Shown here in pieces: positions 23,178-31,623 of a DNA stretch of 32,935 nt. The notes beneath the pieces were generated by a model that saw only the letters and a list, made by a program, of their open reading frames with translations, was not told where the DNA came from and searched no databases. The stretch is from Deltaproteobacteria bacterium (GTDB taxonomy: Bacteria > Desulfobacterota > Desulfuromonadia > Desulfuromonadales > Geopsychrobacteraceae), in NCBI GenBank assembly GCA_024276905.1, contig JAJRWF010000012.1, positions 1 to 32,935 on the forward strand, read 5' to 3'. The position numbers and the translations under genes are program-made. Numbering within the stretch: the stretch's first letter is position 1; the number at the start of each line of letters is the position of its first letter.

Positions 23178-23947
23178 TGAAAACAATCCTGTTGATTTTG
23201 ACTCTTTTTTTGCCGTTTGCCGCTCAGGCGACGGATGTTGAACAGATTATCGAAAAAGCCAATCTGGCCTCCTACTATGCGGGTAACGATGGTCGGGCCG
23301 ATGTCCGCATGACCATTTATGATGCCAAGGGTGGAACACGTGAACGGCAATTTACGGTTTTACGCCTCAACAGCCGTAATGCGAATCAGAAATTTTACGT
23401 CTATTTTCGCGAACCGGCCGATGTGCGCAAGATGGCGTATCTGGTCTGGAAGAAAGTCGGTGGCGACGATGACCGCTGGCTCTGGTTGCCGGCTCTCAAT
23501 CTGAAAAAAAGGATTGCACCGGGTGACAAACGGACCAGTTTTGTCGGTTCGGACTTCCTTTATGAGGATATCTCGGGACGCGGTCCCGACGAAGACAACC
23601 ATCAGCTGGTCAGTGAAAATAATGACAGCTGGATGATTAAAAACAGTCCAAAAGATCCAGACAGTGTCGAATTTTCATATTACATGGTCTGGATCGACAA
23701 GCAGACCTATCTGCCCTTGAAAGCCGAGTACTACGACAAGAGCGACAAGCTTTACCGGCGCGTCAGCGCAGTGAAAATTGAAACGATCGATGGCTACCCG
23801 ACAGTCCTTGAGGCGGTCGCCGAAGATCTGAATAGTGGCAGCAAAACCGTCAACAGCTTCAGTCGGGTCAAGTACGATATCGGTTTGAAGAAGCGGATTT
23901 TCACCGAACGTTTTTTACGCCGGCCACCACGTGAGGTCCGGCAATGA
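23174..23947 (+). CDS. outer membrane lipoprotein-sorting (LolA-like) periplasmic protein
   Basis: This 257-residue secreted protein has a short signal peptide (about residues 1-19, ending AQA). Its body resembles the LolA-like 'outer membrane lipoprotein-sorting protein' family (COG2834), an open half-barrel that carries lipids across the periplasm. Recognisable blocks are KFYVYFREPADVRKMAYLVWKK, DDRWLWLPAL, KRTSFVGSDFLYEDISGR and YYDKSDKLYRRV. It is not LolA itself: the block order matches the RND-associated group. The start could be ATG 23174 or 23177; AAGGAG (23164-23169) serves both. Overlap with both neighbours through ATGA junctions shows translational coupling of all three genes. Confidence 0.87.
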   Translation: MMKTILLILTLFLPFAAQATDVEQIIEKANLASYYAGNDGRADVRMTIYDAKGGTRERQFTVLRLNSRNANQKFYVYFREPADVRKMAYLVWKKVGGDDDRWLWLPALNLKKRIAPGDKRTSFVGSDFLYEDISGRGPDEDNHQLVSENNDSWMIKNSPKDPDSVEFSYYMVWIDKQTYLPLKAEYYDKSDKLYRRVSAVKIETIDGYPTVLEAVAEDLNSGSKTVNSFSRVKYDIGLKKRIFTERFLRRPPREVRQ

Positions 23948-25227
23948 AATTTCTTAACCGGGCGCTGCTGCTGATACTGCTGCTCATAGCGAGTCGCGGT
24001 AGCGGCCAGGCCTTCGACCTGGGCGGATTCGAGCTGCATGGGTTTTCCGAACTGCGCGGCGGGATTCGCTTGCAGAATGATGCCCATCAGGATTCGATCA
24101 GCCTGTTTGAGGGCCGATTGCAACTGGAAGCGGCACAGCAACAGGACCTCTACAGCTGGACCCTGCGGGGTGATCTGCTCGCCGACGGAGTTCTCGACAA
24201 TCAGAATCAGAACCTCAATCGCGGCAGTGGGCTGTTCGATCTGCGCGAAGCCAATCTGCTCTTTTCACCGCTCGACACGGTCGATATCAAGCTTGGCCGC
24301 CAGATTCTGACCTGGGGTACCGGCGACCTGATTTTTCTGAATGATCTGTTCCCCAAGGACTGGCAATCGTTTTTCATCGGCCGTGATACGGAATATCTCA
24401 AGGCACCCTCTGATGCCCTGATGCTGAGTTGGTTCCCCGACTGGGGTACAGTCGATGTCGTCTACACGCCGCAGTTCGATCCTGATCGCTATATCAGCGG
24501 TGAGCGAATCTCCTACTTTAACCCTCTGCTCGGCCGTCTGGCCGGTGAAAATGACTCCTCGCGGGTCACACGACCCGACACCTGGCTGAGTGACGACGAA
24601 CTGGCTCTGCGGCTGTCGCACAATTTCGGCAGTACTGAGTCGGCCATTTATATTTATCGTGGCTTCTGGAAAAGCCCTACGGGTTTTGATGTCGCCAGTG
24701 GAACCAATATTTTTAACGAATTAAACGTCTATGGTGCCAGCTTGCGGGCACCGCTCTTCGGCGGGGTCGGGAACGTCGAGTTCTCCTGGTATGATTCGGC
24801 CGACGATCGCAGCTGTGACGACCCGCTGGTCCCGAACTCCGAGCTGCGGTTTCTGGGCGGGTTTGAGCGTGAACTGCTCCCCGAGCTGACTGCCGGATTC
24901 CAGTATTACCTGGAGTATCTGCAGGATTACACTGCCTACAGGCAGACCCTGCCGTCCGGCACGCCACAGCGCGATGAATTTCGTCATCTGCTGACCCTGC
25001 GGCTGACACGCCTGTTGCTGAACCAGAACCTGACCCTTTCGCTGTTCACCTTCTGGTCGCCCAGCGATGCCGATTTTTACCTGCGGCCGAACCTCAGCTA
25101 CAAGCTGACCGACGCCTGGCTGCTGACGGCTGGTGCAAATCTGTTCGGTGGAGAGAATCTTGACACATTTTTCGGTCAGTTTGAAAAGAACACCAATGCC
25201 TATGTCGGCATAAGATACAGTTTTTAA
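23944..25227 (+). CDS. outer-membrane beta-barrel protein (DUF1302-like) of the RND trio
   Basis: This 427-residue protein has a signal peptide (about residues 1-23, ending GQA), many alternating amphipathic strands and a C-terminal VGIRYSF ending in Phe, as expected of a Bam-inserted outer-membrane barrel. Segments such as DLREANLLFSPLDTVDIKLGRQILTWG resemble DUF1302/porin-like proteins that are encoded beside RND exporters. No TonB box or plug is visible. The first codon overlaps the stop of the LolA-like gene. The family name is inferred from pattern and context rather than from strong motifs. It would give the outer-membrane end of a three-part envelope pathway. Confidence 0.75.
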   Translation: MKFLNRALLLILLLIASRGSGQAFDLGGFELHGFSELRGGIRLQNDAHQDSISLFEGRLQLEAAQQQDLYSWTLRGDLLADGVLDNQNQNLNRGSGLFDLREANLLFSPLDTVDIKLGRQILTWGTGDLIFLNDLFPKDWQSFFIGRDTEYLKAPSDALMLSWFPDWGTVDVVYTPQFDPDRYISGERISYFNPLLGRLAGENDSSRVTRPDTWLSDDELALRLSHNFGSTESAIYIYRGFWKSPTGFDVASGTNIFNELNVYGASLRAPLFGGVGNVEFSWYDSADDRSCDDPLVPNSELRFLGGFERELLPELTAGFQYYLEYLQDYTAYRQTLPSGTPQRDEFRHLLTLRLTRLLLNQNLTLSLFTFWSPSDADFYLRPNLSYKLTDAWLLTAGANLFGGENLDTFFGQFEKNTNAYVGIRYSF

Positions 25228-25275
25228 ACAACCGCTACCAGGCCCCGCACCGGGGTAAAAAAGAGGAGAAAAGAA

Positions 25276-25467
25276 ATGACTGTAAATCGCTATCTGCGCC
25301 TGATTGCCGGATTCTTCATTATGCTGAGCGTTGTCCTGTCTCAGGTTCATTCCCCCAACTGGCTCTATTTCACCGGCTTTGTCGGGCTGAACCTGTTCCA
25401 GAGTGCGTTTACCAACTGGTGTCCGATGATCACCATTCTGCGCAAGTTGGGGGTGGCCGACGGCTGA
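25276..25467 (+). CDS. DUF2892 small membrane protein
   Basis: This 63-residue protein has two hydrophobic segments (about residues 6-22 and 28-44) and the ending FTNWCPMITILRKLGV, which is the hallmark of DUF2892, the membrane domain also found at the end of YgaP-type rhodaneses. The single conserved cysteine sits in NWCP. Function is not established. GAGGAG at 25263-25268 precedes ATG 25276. It is the last gene before a terminator, 48 bp after the barrel gene, so it may belong to the same transcript. Confidence 0.88.
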   Translation: MTVNRYLRLIAGFFIMLSVVLSQVHSPNWLYFTGFVGLNLFQSAFTNWCPMITILRKLGVADG

Positions 25468-25497
25468 TTTCGGCAGCAGGCAGAATCAGGGATAAGA

Positions 25498-25533
25498 AAC
25501 GGGCTGTCTTCTGCTGGAGCAGCCCGTTCTTTT
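25498..25533. terminator. bidirectional rho-independent terminator
   Basis: A 9-bp perfect stem (AACGGGCTG at 25498-25506, CAGCCCGTT at 25520-25528) with a 13-base loop is followed by a TTCTTTT run on the + strand. On the - strand a T-rich stretch (reverse of GATAAGAAAC) also follows the stem. It separates the convergent + strand cluster from the - strand chemoreceptor gene and probably ends both transcripts. Confidence 0.85.
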
Positions 25534-25575
25534 GCCGTGAGAAAGATGCAGTTTCTGTTTTTGATATTTATTGAA

Positions 25576-27300
25576 TCAGGGGCTGTTTTTTTCTGCCGGG
25601 AATGGGGTCACCGCTTCAATTTTAAGCCTGAAGGTTCCGCCCAGTTCATGCAGCTTCGAGGTCAGCTGTTCAAGCTCGGCGATTTCTTCGGCGATTGAGA
25701 CCGCGCGCAACACATTTTTGTTCAGCCGGTCCTCGGCGGTGGAAAAATGGGTGATCAGGCGCTGTGAGGCTTCCTGCTGGAACTGGTTGGCTTCGTTCAT
25801 CACTCTGACCTGTTCTTCGCGTTCAGCGAGGCCGCGATCAAGTTCGCGGGTCGCCCGGACCTGTTCTTCCATGCCGCGTGCAACCTGATCGGCAGCAGAT
25901 TTCATCTCGGTAACACCATCCTGGATGCGGTTGATTCCGGTGCGTTGTTCCTTCATTGCCCGTGCGACCGCACGCACCGACCGCAGGCTGGTTCCGGCAT
26001 CCTTCAGCAGATTCTGCGCCTCGCTGCCCTGACTGATCGTCAAACGGTTGATTTCATCGGCAGCCGATGAGGCCAGCGTCACGGAACGGACGATTTTCTG
26101 CAATGCATCATCAGTGTTCAGAGCAAGTTCCCGGCCTTGAGCAATGCGTTCAGCCGTTGTTTCAACGGCCTGAAGGGCCTCATCGGTATCCTGGCGGATG
26201 GCCTGGATAATACGCTGGATGTCCTGGGCGCTGGAGGTGGTGCGGTCGGCCAGATCCTTGATCTCTTCGACGACCACGGCAAAACTTTTCCCTTCATCTC
26301 CCGCTTTGGCAGCAATAATCGCCGCATTAAAGGCCAGCAGTTCGGTATCGCTGACCAGATCCTTGATGACACCGATGATCTTGCTGACCTGCTGGGCCTG
26401 TCTGGCCAACCGCTCCATAGCGGTTGTGGCCTGGGTACTGTTGGCAACGACCTGCTCGGTCTCCTCAAGGGACTGCTGCATCATCCGCAGTCCTTCCTGG
26501 GCGTCGGTCTTGACCTGCTGCACCGAATCGTTGCTCAATGCCGCGCCCTTGCGGATCTGTTCGAAAGATTCGCCGATAGTGTCGAGACTCTGGGCCGTCC
26601 CTTCTACCGAGCGCGCAATTTCGTCGGCCTGATTGGACACTTCGCTGACACTGGCGGTCATTTCTTCAACCGCAGTGGTGGTTTCGATGAACTTCATGGT
26701 CGAGTGATCTATCGCCATTGCCATCTCTTCGAGCGAAGCGGCCAGCTCCCGCGAAAGAGCGGCTTCATCCTGAGAGCGGTGTGAAAACTGGTGCATCAGG
26801 GTCTGGACATCGGCCTGTTTCGACTCCATGACCTCAACATCTTTGCGGGTAATTTTTGCGGCGGCCAGGCCATCGTTGGCGCGGTCGCTCAGATAGAGGC
26901 TGGCCTGGGCCAGACTGCGGTAATGGGGGATCAGCTGGCTGGCGGTTTTGAGCATTTTCTCAACCAGGTTCTGAACCTGTCCGACCCCTTTTTCGAGAGC
27001 CCTGGAGAGACTTTCGAGGGTTTCGCCACTGGTCTGGATTTCTCCGGTCAACGGTAACAGCAGCAGCAATTGCTGGCGCAGTTGTTTTTTGAGAGAACTG
27101 CGAACAAAAAGAAAAGAAGAGACCGACAGCCCGTAGCTGAAAAGGATACAAAGGAGGATAAAGGGTGCGTAAAAAGCCGCCTCACCGACGATCAGTTGGG
27201 CCATGAAGGGGAAAAAAATTGCGGACAGCAGGCCCATCAGATGGGTGAAGAAGAAAATTTTCTTCAGATAGCTGATCTCGGTAACGGTGCCGAACCCCAT
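25576..27300 (-). CDS. methyl-accepting chemotaxis protein without periplasmic sensor domain
   Basis: This 574-residue chemoreceptor has two adjacent hydrophobic segments (about residues 12-35 and 40-64) joined by a few residues only, so there is no periplasmic ligand-binding domain. A long cytoplasmic coiled coil follows. The signalling tip is around SDTELLAFNAAIIAAKAGDEGKSF, about residues 325-350, in the reverse-oriented gene. It keeps the LLAxNAA and GxxFAVVxxEI pattern that contacts CheA/CheW. The usual Glu of NAAIEAAR is replaced by Ile, a variant I recall from other deltaproteobacterial receptors. Input is therefore likely cytoplasmic or membrane-borne. AGGAG lies 6 bases before the ATG on the - strand. 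It is the only - strand gene of the window. Confidence 0.9.
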   Translation of the reverse strand: MGFGTVTEISYLKKIFFFTHLMGLLSAIFFPFMAQLIVGEAAFYAPFILLCILFSYGLSVSSFLFVRSSLKKQLRQQLLLLLPLTGEIQTSGETLESLSRALEKGVGQVQNLVEKMLKTASQLIPHYRSLAQASLYLSDRANDGLAAAKITRKDVEVMESKQADVQTLMHQFSHRSQDEAALSRELAASLEEMAMAIDHSTMKFIETTTAVEEMTASVSEVSNQADEIARSVEGTAQSLDTIGESFEQIRKGAALSNDSVQQVKTDAQEGLRMMQQSLEETEQVVANSTQATTAMERLARQAQQVSKIIGVIKDLVSDTELLAFNAAIIAAKAGDEGKSFAVVVEEIKDLADRTTSSAQDIQRIIQAIRQDTDEALQAVETTAERIAQGRELALNTDDALQKIVRSVTLASSAADEINRLTISQGSEAQNLLKDAGTSLRSVRAVARAMKEQRTGINRIQDGVTEMKSAADQVARGMEEQVRATRELDRGLAEREEQVRVMNEANQFQQEASQRLITHFSTAEDRLNKNVLRAVSIAEEIAELEQLTSKLHELGGTFRLKIEAVTPFPAEKNSP

Positions 27301-27342
27301 AGCAGCTCCTGTCGCTGAGGAAGGTGTGTTCCATTTCCGCAG

Positions 27343-27356
27343 GCTGCCCGGGCAGC
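27343..27356. promoter_or_regulatory. 14-bp perfect palindrome upstream of the chemoreceptor
   Basis: GCTGCCCGGGCAGC is a perfect 14-base palindrome 43 bases upstream of the chemoreceptor start, within the 214-bp divergent gap to the DsbC-like gene. It could be a regulator site or a stem in the leader. The same gap has a TATGAT (27451-27456) that could be the -10 for the DsbC-like gene, but no good -35 is seen. Confidence 0.3.
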
Positions 27357-27514
27357 AAAAGGAGGCGATACAGAAAAAGAACTTCCATTAACTAGCACAA
27401 ATGACCGCGCTCAGCAAGCGCTTCCCCTTTCGTCGCGCCGCCTGCTGAGCTATGATACTGCAGAAGTTGCTGTCTGTGGTCCCTTCTTTTCTTGTTGGAG
27501 AAATCGAGAAGCCT

Positions 27515-28216
27515 ATGTTTAAAGTCTTTATTGTTCTTGCCGCCCTGTTCCTTGTCCCCCTGTCCGCAGTGGCTGCTACCGAAGATGTGACCCGGTCGTT
27601 GCTGCGGGACTATCCGAATATCAACTATCAGCAGGTTTCGCCCACTCCGATTGACGGCGTCTACCAGGTGGTGGTCGACCAGAGTGAAATTGTCTACTAC
27701 GTCCCGGCAACTGGACACCTGCTGACTGGCGAGATCTGGACCCGAGATGCGCAGAACCTGACCCAGCAGGCCAAGGTCTATCTGATGACCCAGAAAGCCG
27801 GTCTGTTTCCGCTCGACAAGGCAATCGTTATCGGCAAGGGACCCCATCAGGTGATAGAGGTTGCTGACCCGGACTGTCCCTACTGTCGTGAGGGATCGGC
27901 TTTTTTTGCCGGTCGCACCGATGTGACCCGCTACATTTTTCTCTTTCCGCTCAATATCCATCCTGAGGCCGAAGCCAAGGCCGCCTACATCCTGTCTGCT
28001 GCCGAGCCGGAAATCGCCTATGAAGAAGTGATGGGCGGTGCCTTTGACGGACAACCGTTACCGAAATTCAAGGACAATGGTCTGCTGCAGGAACATCAGC
28101 GCCTGGGCCAACAGCTCGGGATTCACGGCACGCCGAAATACTGGGTTGATGGTCGTTTTGTTGCCGGCTCCAGTCTGCAGCTGATCGAGAAGATGCTGAC
28201 GGGCAAGAAGAACTGA
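27515..28216 (+). CDS. DsbC/DsbG-like thiol:disulfide isomerase
   Basis: This 233-residue exported protein has a signal peptide (about residues 1-21, ending AVAA). The N-terminal domain (YQQVSPTPIDGVYQVVVDQSEIVYYVPATGHLLTG) resembles the DsbC dimerisation domain. The C-terminal thioredoxin fold has the active site C121-P-Y-C124 in DPDCPYCRE and a cis-proline in GTPKYW. Classical DsbC has CGYC, so the CPYC site departs from it, and the redox potential may differ. It would act in the periplasm on misbridged proteins. ATG 27515 is chosen because it begins a proper signal peptide. The stop overlaps the next start (TGATG), so it is co-translated with the U32 gene, although the functional link is unclear. 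Confidence 0.87.
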   Translation: MFKVFIVLAALFLVPLSAVAATEDVTRSLLRDYPNINYQQVSPTPIDGVYQVVVDQSEIVYYVPATGHLLTGEIWTRDAQNLTQQAKVYLMTQKAGLFPLDKAIVIGKGPHQVIEVADPDCPYCREGSAFFAGRTDVTRYIFLFPLNIHPEAEAKAAYILSAAEPEIAYEEVMGGAFDGQPLPKFKDNGLLQEHQRLGQQLGIHGTPKYWVDGRFVAGSSLQLIEKMLTGKKN

Positions 28217-30579
28217 TGACGCAACGGATCTCTGCAGAGAATGCGGAACTGCTAGCTCCGGCCGGCAGCCTGGAGTCTTTCTTTGCCGCGATGGCCGCCG
28301 GTGCCGACGCGGTCTATGTCGGCCTCAAGGAGTTCTCGGCCCGGGCCAAGGCGAAGAACTTTTCGCTGCGCGAAATCGAATTGCTCTGTCGTTATGTCCG
28401 CCGCGAGGGGTGCCGTCTTTATGTCACCCTCAATACCCTGGTTAAAGAGCAGGAATTGCCGCAACTGGTCGAAACCCTGGGTGCGCTGCAGCAGCTCGGA
28501 GTCGATGGCCTTATTATTCAGGATCTGGGCATCTGGCAGCTGGCCAGAACCCATTTCCCCGGCCTGGAACTGCACGCTTCAACCCAGATGACGGTCCATA
28601 ATGCCGCCGGGGTCAAAATGCTTGAACAGATGGGTTTTACCCGCGCAGTTCTGGCGCGGGAATTGACCCTGGAAGAAATTGCAGAGATCCGGCGGCAAAC
28701 GCAAATCGAGCTGGAACACTTTATTCATGGGGCGCTGTGCTTCTCTTTTTCCGGCCAATGTTATTTCTCTTCCTTCCTGGGTGGGATGAGCGGCAACCGC
28801 GGACGTTGCGCCCAGCCTTGTCGTCGTCAGCATCGTCAGCGTCAGCAACAGGGGTACTATTTTTCGACCAACGATCTGTCGGCGATTGATCTGCTGCCGC
28901 AACTCCTTGAAGCCGGGGTAATGAGTCTCAAGATCGAAGGCCGGATGAAGAGCGCCGAGTATGTGCATAATGTGGTCGCCGCCTACCGGATGGTGCTTGA
29001 TGCACCACCCCAGCAACGCAAGGAGCTGGTCAGCGAGGCCAAACAGCTGCTCAAGGCCAGTTTCGGCCGTAAACCGACCAAGGGTTTTCTTGGCGGGAGC
29101 CACCCTCAGGATATCGCCATTCCCTCGGTCAAGGGCGCAACCGGGCAGTACCTGGGTGAGATCGAACGGGTTCGCGGCCGAGAAATCAGTTTTCGCAGCA
29201 GCGCTCCCCTGCAGGTCGGGGATCGTCTGCGGGTTCAACCATGCAGCGACCGGGCCGGGACCGCATTTACCCTGCGCAGTCTGCAACAGGGAAAACGTCA
29301 GGTTCCTCGTCTCAACAAGGGGTTTGTCAGTGTGGCAACCCCGTTTACTGATCGTTTCGGCAGCGGCGATTCGGTGTTCAAGGTTTCATCAAGTGCGGCG
29401 TTCAGTATGAGTGATCAGGCCTGTCGCAAAAAATTGCAGCAGTTGCCGGTTCCGCGGACTCCGCTTGATCTTGACCTGCAACTCAACCCGACAGGAATCA
29501 GACTCAGAGCCGCGGGCCGTGGGCGAACCTGGGAGGCTGACTACCCGCTCGAAACATTTACCGCCAGCGAGCGCGGGCTTGATCGGCGGTTGTTACACAA
29601 GGTTTTTGCCGCGACCGACAAGGCTCCCTTCAGTTTGCGCCATCTGCAGGTTGAGGTGGCAGCCGATCTCTTTGTACCCCCCAAGCGACTTAAGGAAGTC
29701 CGGCGGCAGTTCTATGCCGAGGTTGCACAGACTTGGCCCGAACCGCCGGAAGGCCCCGCGGATGGAGTTGCAACGGCCCTGGCCGCCTTATTGCCGCCAC
29801 AAACAGCACGGAAGTCGAACCCTCAGCTACGGGTTCAGTTGCGTGATGCCGGGGAACAACGCCTGTTGCAGGAGGATAAGGTCGATCAATTGGTTGTCGC
29901 GCTCTCCGCCGCCAACCTGCATGCCGCGACAACCTTGCGCAAACGCAATGACCAGGTGATCTGGGATGTCCCTTTTGTGCTGATCGGCGATGACTGGCGT
30001 GCTGTGCGACAGATGGTCACGCAGCTTCATCAGCAGGGGTTCCGGCGTTTTCGGCTCAATAACCTGGGTGATTTCCTGCTCTTCGAAAAACTGGAGGGCG
30101 TGATTCTTTACAGCAGCTTCAGGCTTTTTTCGCTCAACCATCAGGCCCTGCTGGCCTGGCGCGAGCTGGGGATCTGTGAGGCAGAACTCTATATCGAGGA
30201 TGATCGTGACAATCTGGCCGCGTTGCTGCAACGAGATCCGGGGATTGATCTGGCCTTGACGATCTATGCCAGTGTGCCGTTGCTGCGTTCACGGATTGAA
30301 ATCCGGCAGCTGAAAGGGGGGGCGCCGGTGGTCAGTGATCGCGGTGATGCCTACCGGGTTCAGCAGCGGCGGGGGGTCACCAGCCTCGACAGCTTAACCG
30401 ATTTTTCCTTTATTGCCGAACAGACCGAACTGGAAAGTTTCGGCTGTCGGCATTTTGTGGTCGATCTTTCGCACCTGGGGGCGTTCTCGGCCCGTGGCAA
30501 AGAGGTCCTGGAGGCGGTTAGGCGCCGTAATGACCCCCCCAATTGCAGCAAGTTTAACTATCGACAGGGGCTGGAATAA
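28216..30579 (+). CDS. peptidase U32 family protein (RlhA/YrrO-like, long form)
   Basis: This 787-residue U32-family protein has an N-terminal TIM-barrel-like catalytic region beginning with LLAPAGSLESFFAAMAAGADAVYVGL. It carries the family signature around GNRGRCAQPC with C198 and C202, preceded by C175 and C182. In E. coli relatives (RlhA, UbiU/UbiV) cysteines in this pattern bind a [4Fe-4S] cluster used for tRNA/rRNA or quinone hydroxylation, so a hydroxylase role is as likely as a protease role. The C-terminal half (about 330-787) resembles the U32 collagenase-type extension (DUF3656). RlhA has about 650 residues, so this copy is longer. It overlaps both neighbours by one base. Confidence 0.88.
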   Translation: MTQRISAENAELLAPAGSLESFFAAMAAGADAVYVGLKEFSARAKAKNFSLREIELLCRYVRREGCRLYVTLNTLVKEQELPQLVETLGALQQLGVDGLIIQDLGIWQLARTHFPGLELHASTQMTVHNAAGVKMLEQMGFTRAVLARELTLEEIAEIRRQTQIELEHFIHGALCFSFSGQCYFSSFLGGMSGNRGRCAQPCRRQHRQRQQQGYYFSTNDLSAIDLLPQLLEAGVMSLKIEGRMKSAEYVHNVVAAYRMVLDAPPQQRKELVSEAKQLLKASFGRKPTKGFLGGSHPQDIAIPSVKGATGQYLGEIERVRGREISFRSSAPLQVGDRLRVQPCSDRAGTAFTLRSLQQGKRQVPRLNKGFVSVATPFTDRFGSGDSVFKVSSSAAFSMSDQACRKKLQQLPVPRTPLDLDLQLNPTGIRLRAAGRGRTWEADYPLETFTASERGLDRRLLHKVFAATDKAPFSLRHLQVEVAADLFVPPKRLKEVRRQFYAEVAQTWPEPPEGPADGVATALAALLPPQTARKSNPQLRVQLRDAGEQRLLQEDKVDQLVVALSAANLHAATTLRKRNDQVIWDVPFVLIGDDWRAVRQMVTQLHQQGFRRFRLNNLGDFLLFEKLEGVILYSSFRLFSLNHQALLAWRELGICEAELYIEDDRDNLAALLQRDPGIDLALTIYASVPLLRSRIEIRQLKGGAPVVSDRGDAYRVQQRRGVTSLDSLTDFSFIAEQTELESFGCRHFVVDLSHLGAFSARGKEVLEAVRRRNDPPNCSKFNYRQGLE

Positions 30580-31538
30580 TGAAAATCGTGATTCTCGACG
30601 GTCATGGAGCCAATCCCGGCGACCTGAGCTGGGACGGATTCCATGCTTATGGTGAGCTGGAAGTTTATCCCCGGACCACCGCGACCGAGCTCCTCGAACG
30701 GGCTTGTGACGCCGAGGTGCTTTTGACCAACAAGGTCTTGTTGTTGCAACCCGAACTTGAACGGTTGTCAGATCTGCGCTACATCGGGGTACTGGCAACC
30801 GGCTATAATGTTGTTGATCTCGGGGTCTGCCGGGAGCGAAATATCGCCGTGACCAATATCCCCGGATACAGTTCACATTCGGTCTGCCAGCTGACTTTTG
30901 GCCTGATCCTGGGGCTGACCCATCAGTTGCTGCACCATAATCAACTGGTGACAGATCGCAGCTGGAGCCGCAGTGCCGAGCCCTGCCTGATCGACCGGCC
31001 GTTGATAGAGCTGGCCGGGCTGACTCTCGGGCTGGTCGGCTTCGGTCAGATTGCGCAGGAAGTCGCCCGGGTTGCACAGGCGTTCGGAATGAGAGTCCAG
31101 GTTTTTACGGCTCATCCCGAGAATTATCGTGGGGGCTGGCCGCAAGTCAGCTTTGTTGCATTACAACGGCTGGTGGCCGACAGCGACATCATTTCACTCC
31201 ACTGTCCCCTCAATGACCGGACACAGGGTCTGGTCGATGGTCATTTTATCGCGCAGATGAAAGCCGGTGCTCTGCTGATCAATACTGGCCGCGGTCTGCT
31301 GGTTGATGAAACTAGGGTTGCCGAAGCCCTGCACGAAGGTCGCCTGGCCGGGTATGCGGCCGATGTTCTCGGCGTTGAGCCCCCGCCGGAGGATCACCCT
31401 CTGCTCGATGCACCCAGGACCCTGCTGACGCCGCATATTGCCTGGGGAACAAGGGCAGCACGACAACGATTGATCAATATTGCCCTGGAGAATCTGGACG
31501 CTTTTATCGCCGGTGAGCAGAAAAACCGGATTATCTGA
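30579..31538 (+). CDS. D-2-hydroxyacid dehydrogenase (glycerate/hydroxypyruvate reductase type)
   Basis: This 319-residue NAD(P)-dependent D-isomer-specific 2-hydroxyacid dehydrogenase has the cofactor motif LVGFGQIAQEVA near residues 151-162. The catalytic trio is R238 in NTGRGLLVDE, E267 in GVEPPPEDHPLL and H286 in LTPHIAWG. The N-terminal LDGHGANPGDLSWDGF segment and the LATGYNVVDLG segment are typical of the HprA/glycerate dehydrogenase group. It would interconvert hydroxypyruvate or glyoxylate with the D-hydroxyacid in the cytoplasm. The start overlaps the stop of the U32 gene (TAATG), which indicates coupling. A link to the 2-oxo-acid genes at the left end is possible but not required. 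Confidence 0.93.
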   Translation: MKIVILDGHGANPGDLSWDGFHAYGELEVYPRTTATELLERACDAEVLLTNKVLLLQPELERLSDLRYIGVLATGYNVVDLGVCRERNIAVTNIPGYSSHSVCQLTFGLILGLTHQLLHHNQLVTDRSWSRSAEPCLIDRPLIELAGLTLGLVGFGQIAQEVARVAQAFGMRVQVFTAHPENYRGGWPQVSFVALQRLVADSDIISLHCPLNDRTQGLVDGHFIAQMKAGALLINTGRGLLVDETRVAEALHEGRLAGYAADVLGVEPPPEDHPLLDAPRTLLTPHIAWGTRAARQRLINIALENLDAFIAGEQKNRII

Positions 31539-31623
31539 CCGGATCAGACAGCTTTATCCTTGCTGCAACTGCCGGTGCGCGGTACCCTGTCTACTCAAGT
31601 TGTTTTCTAATGACCCGGAATCT

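Noticed and set aside
25242-25254. CCCCG/CGGGG hairpin after the beta-barrel gene.
   Set aside because: The stem is only 5 bp and is followed by A-rich sequence, not T-rich, so it is not a terminator for the + strand.
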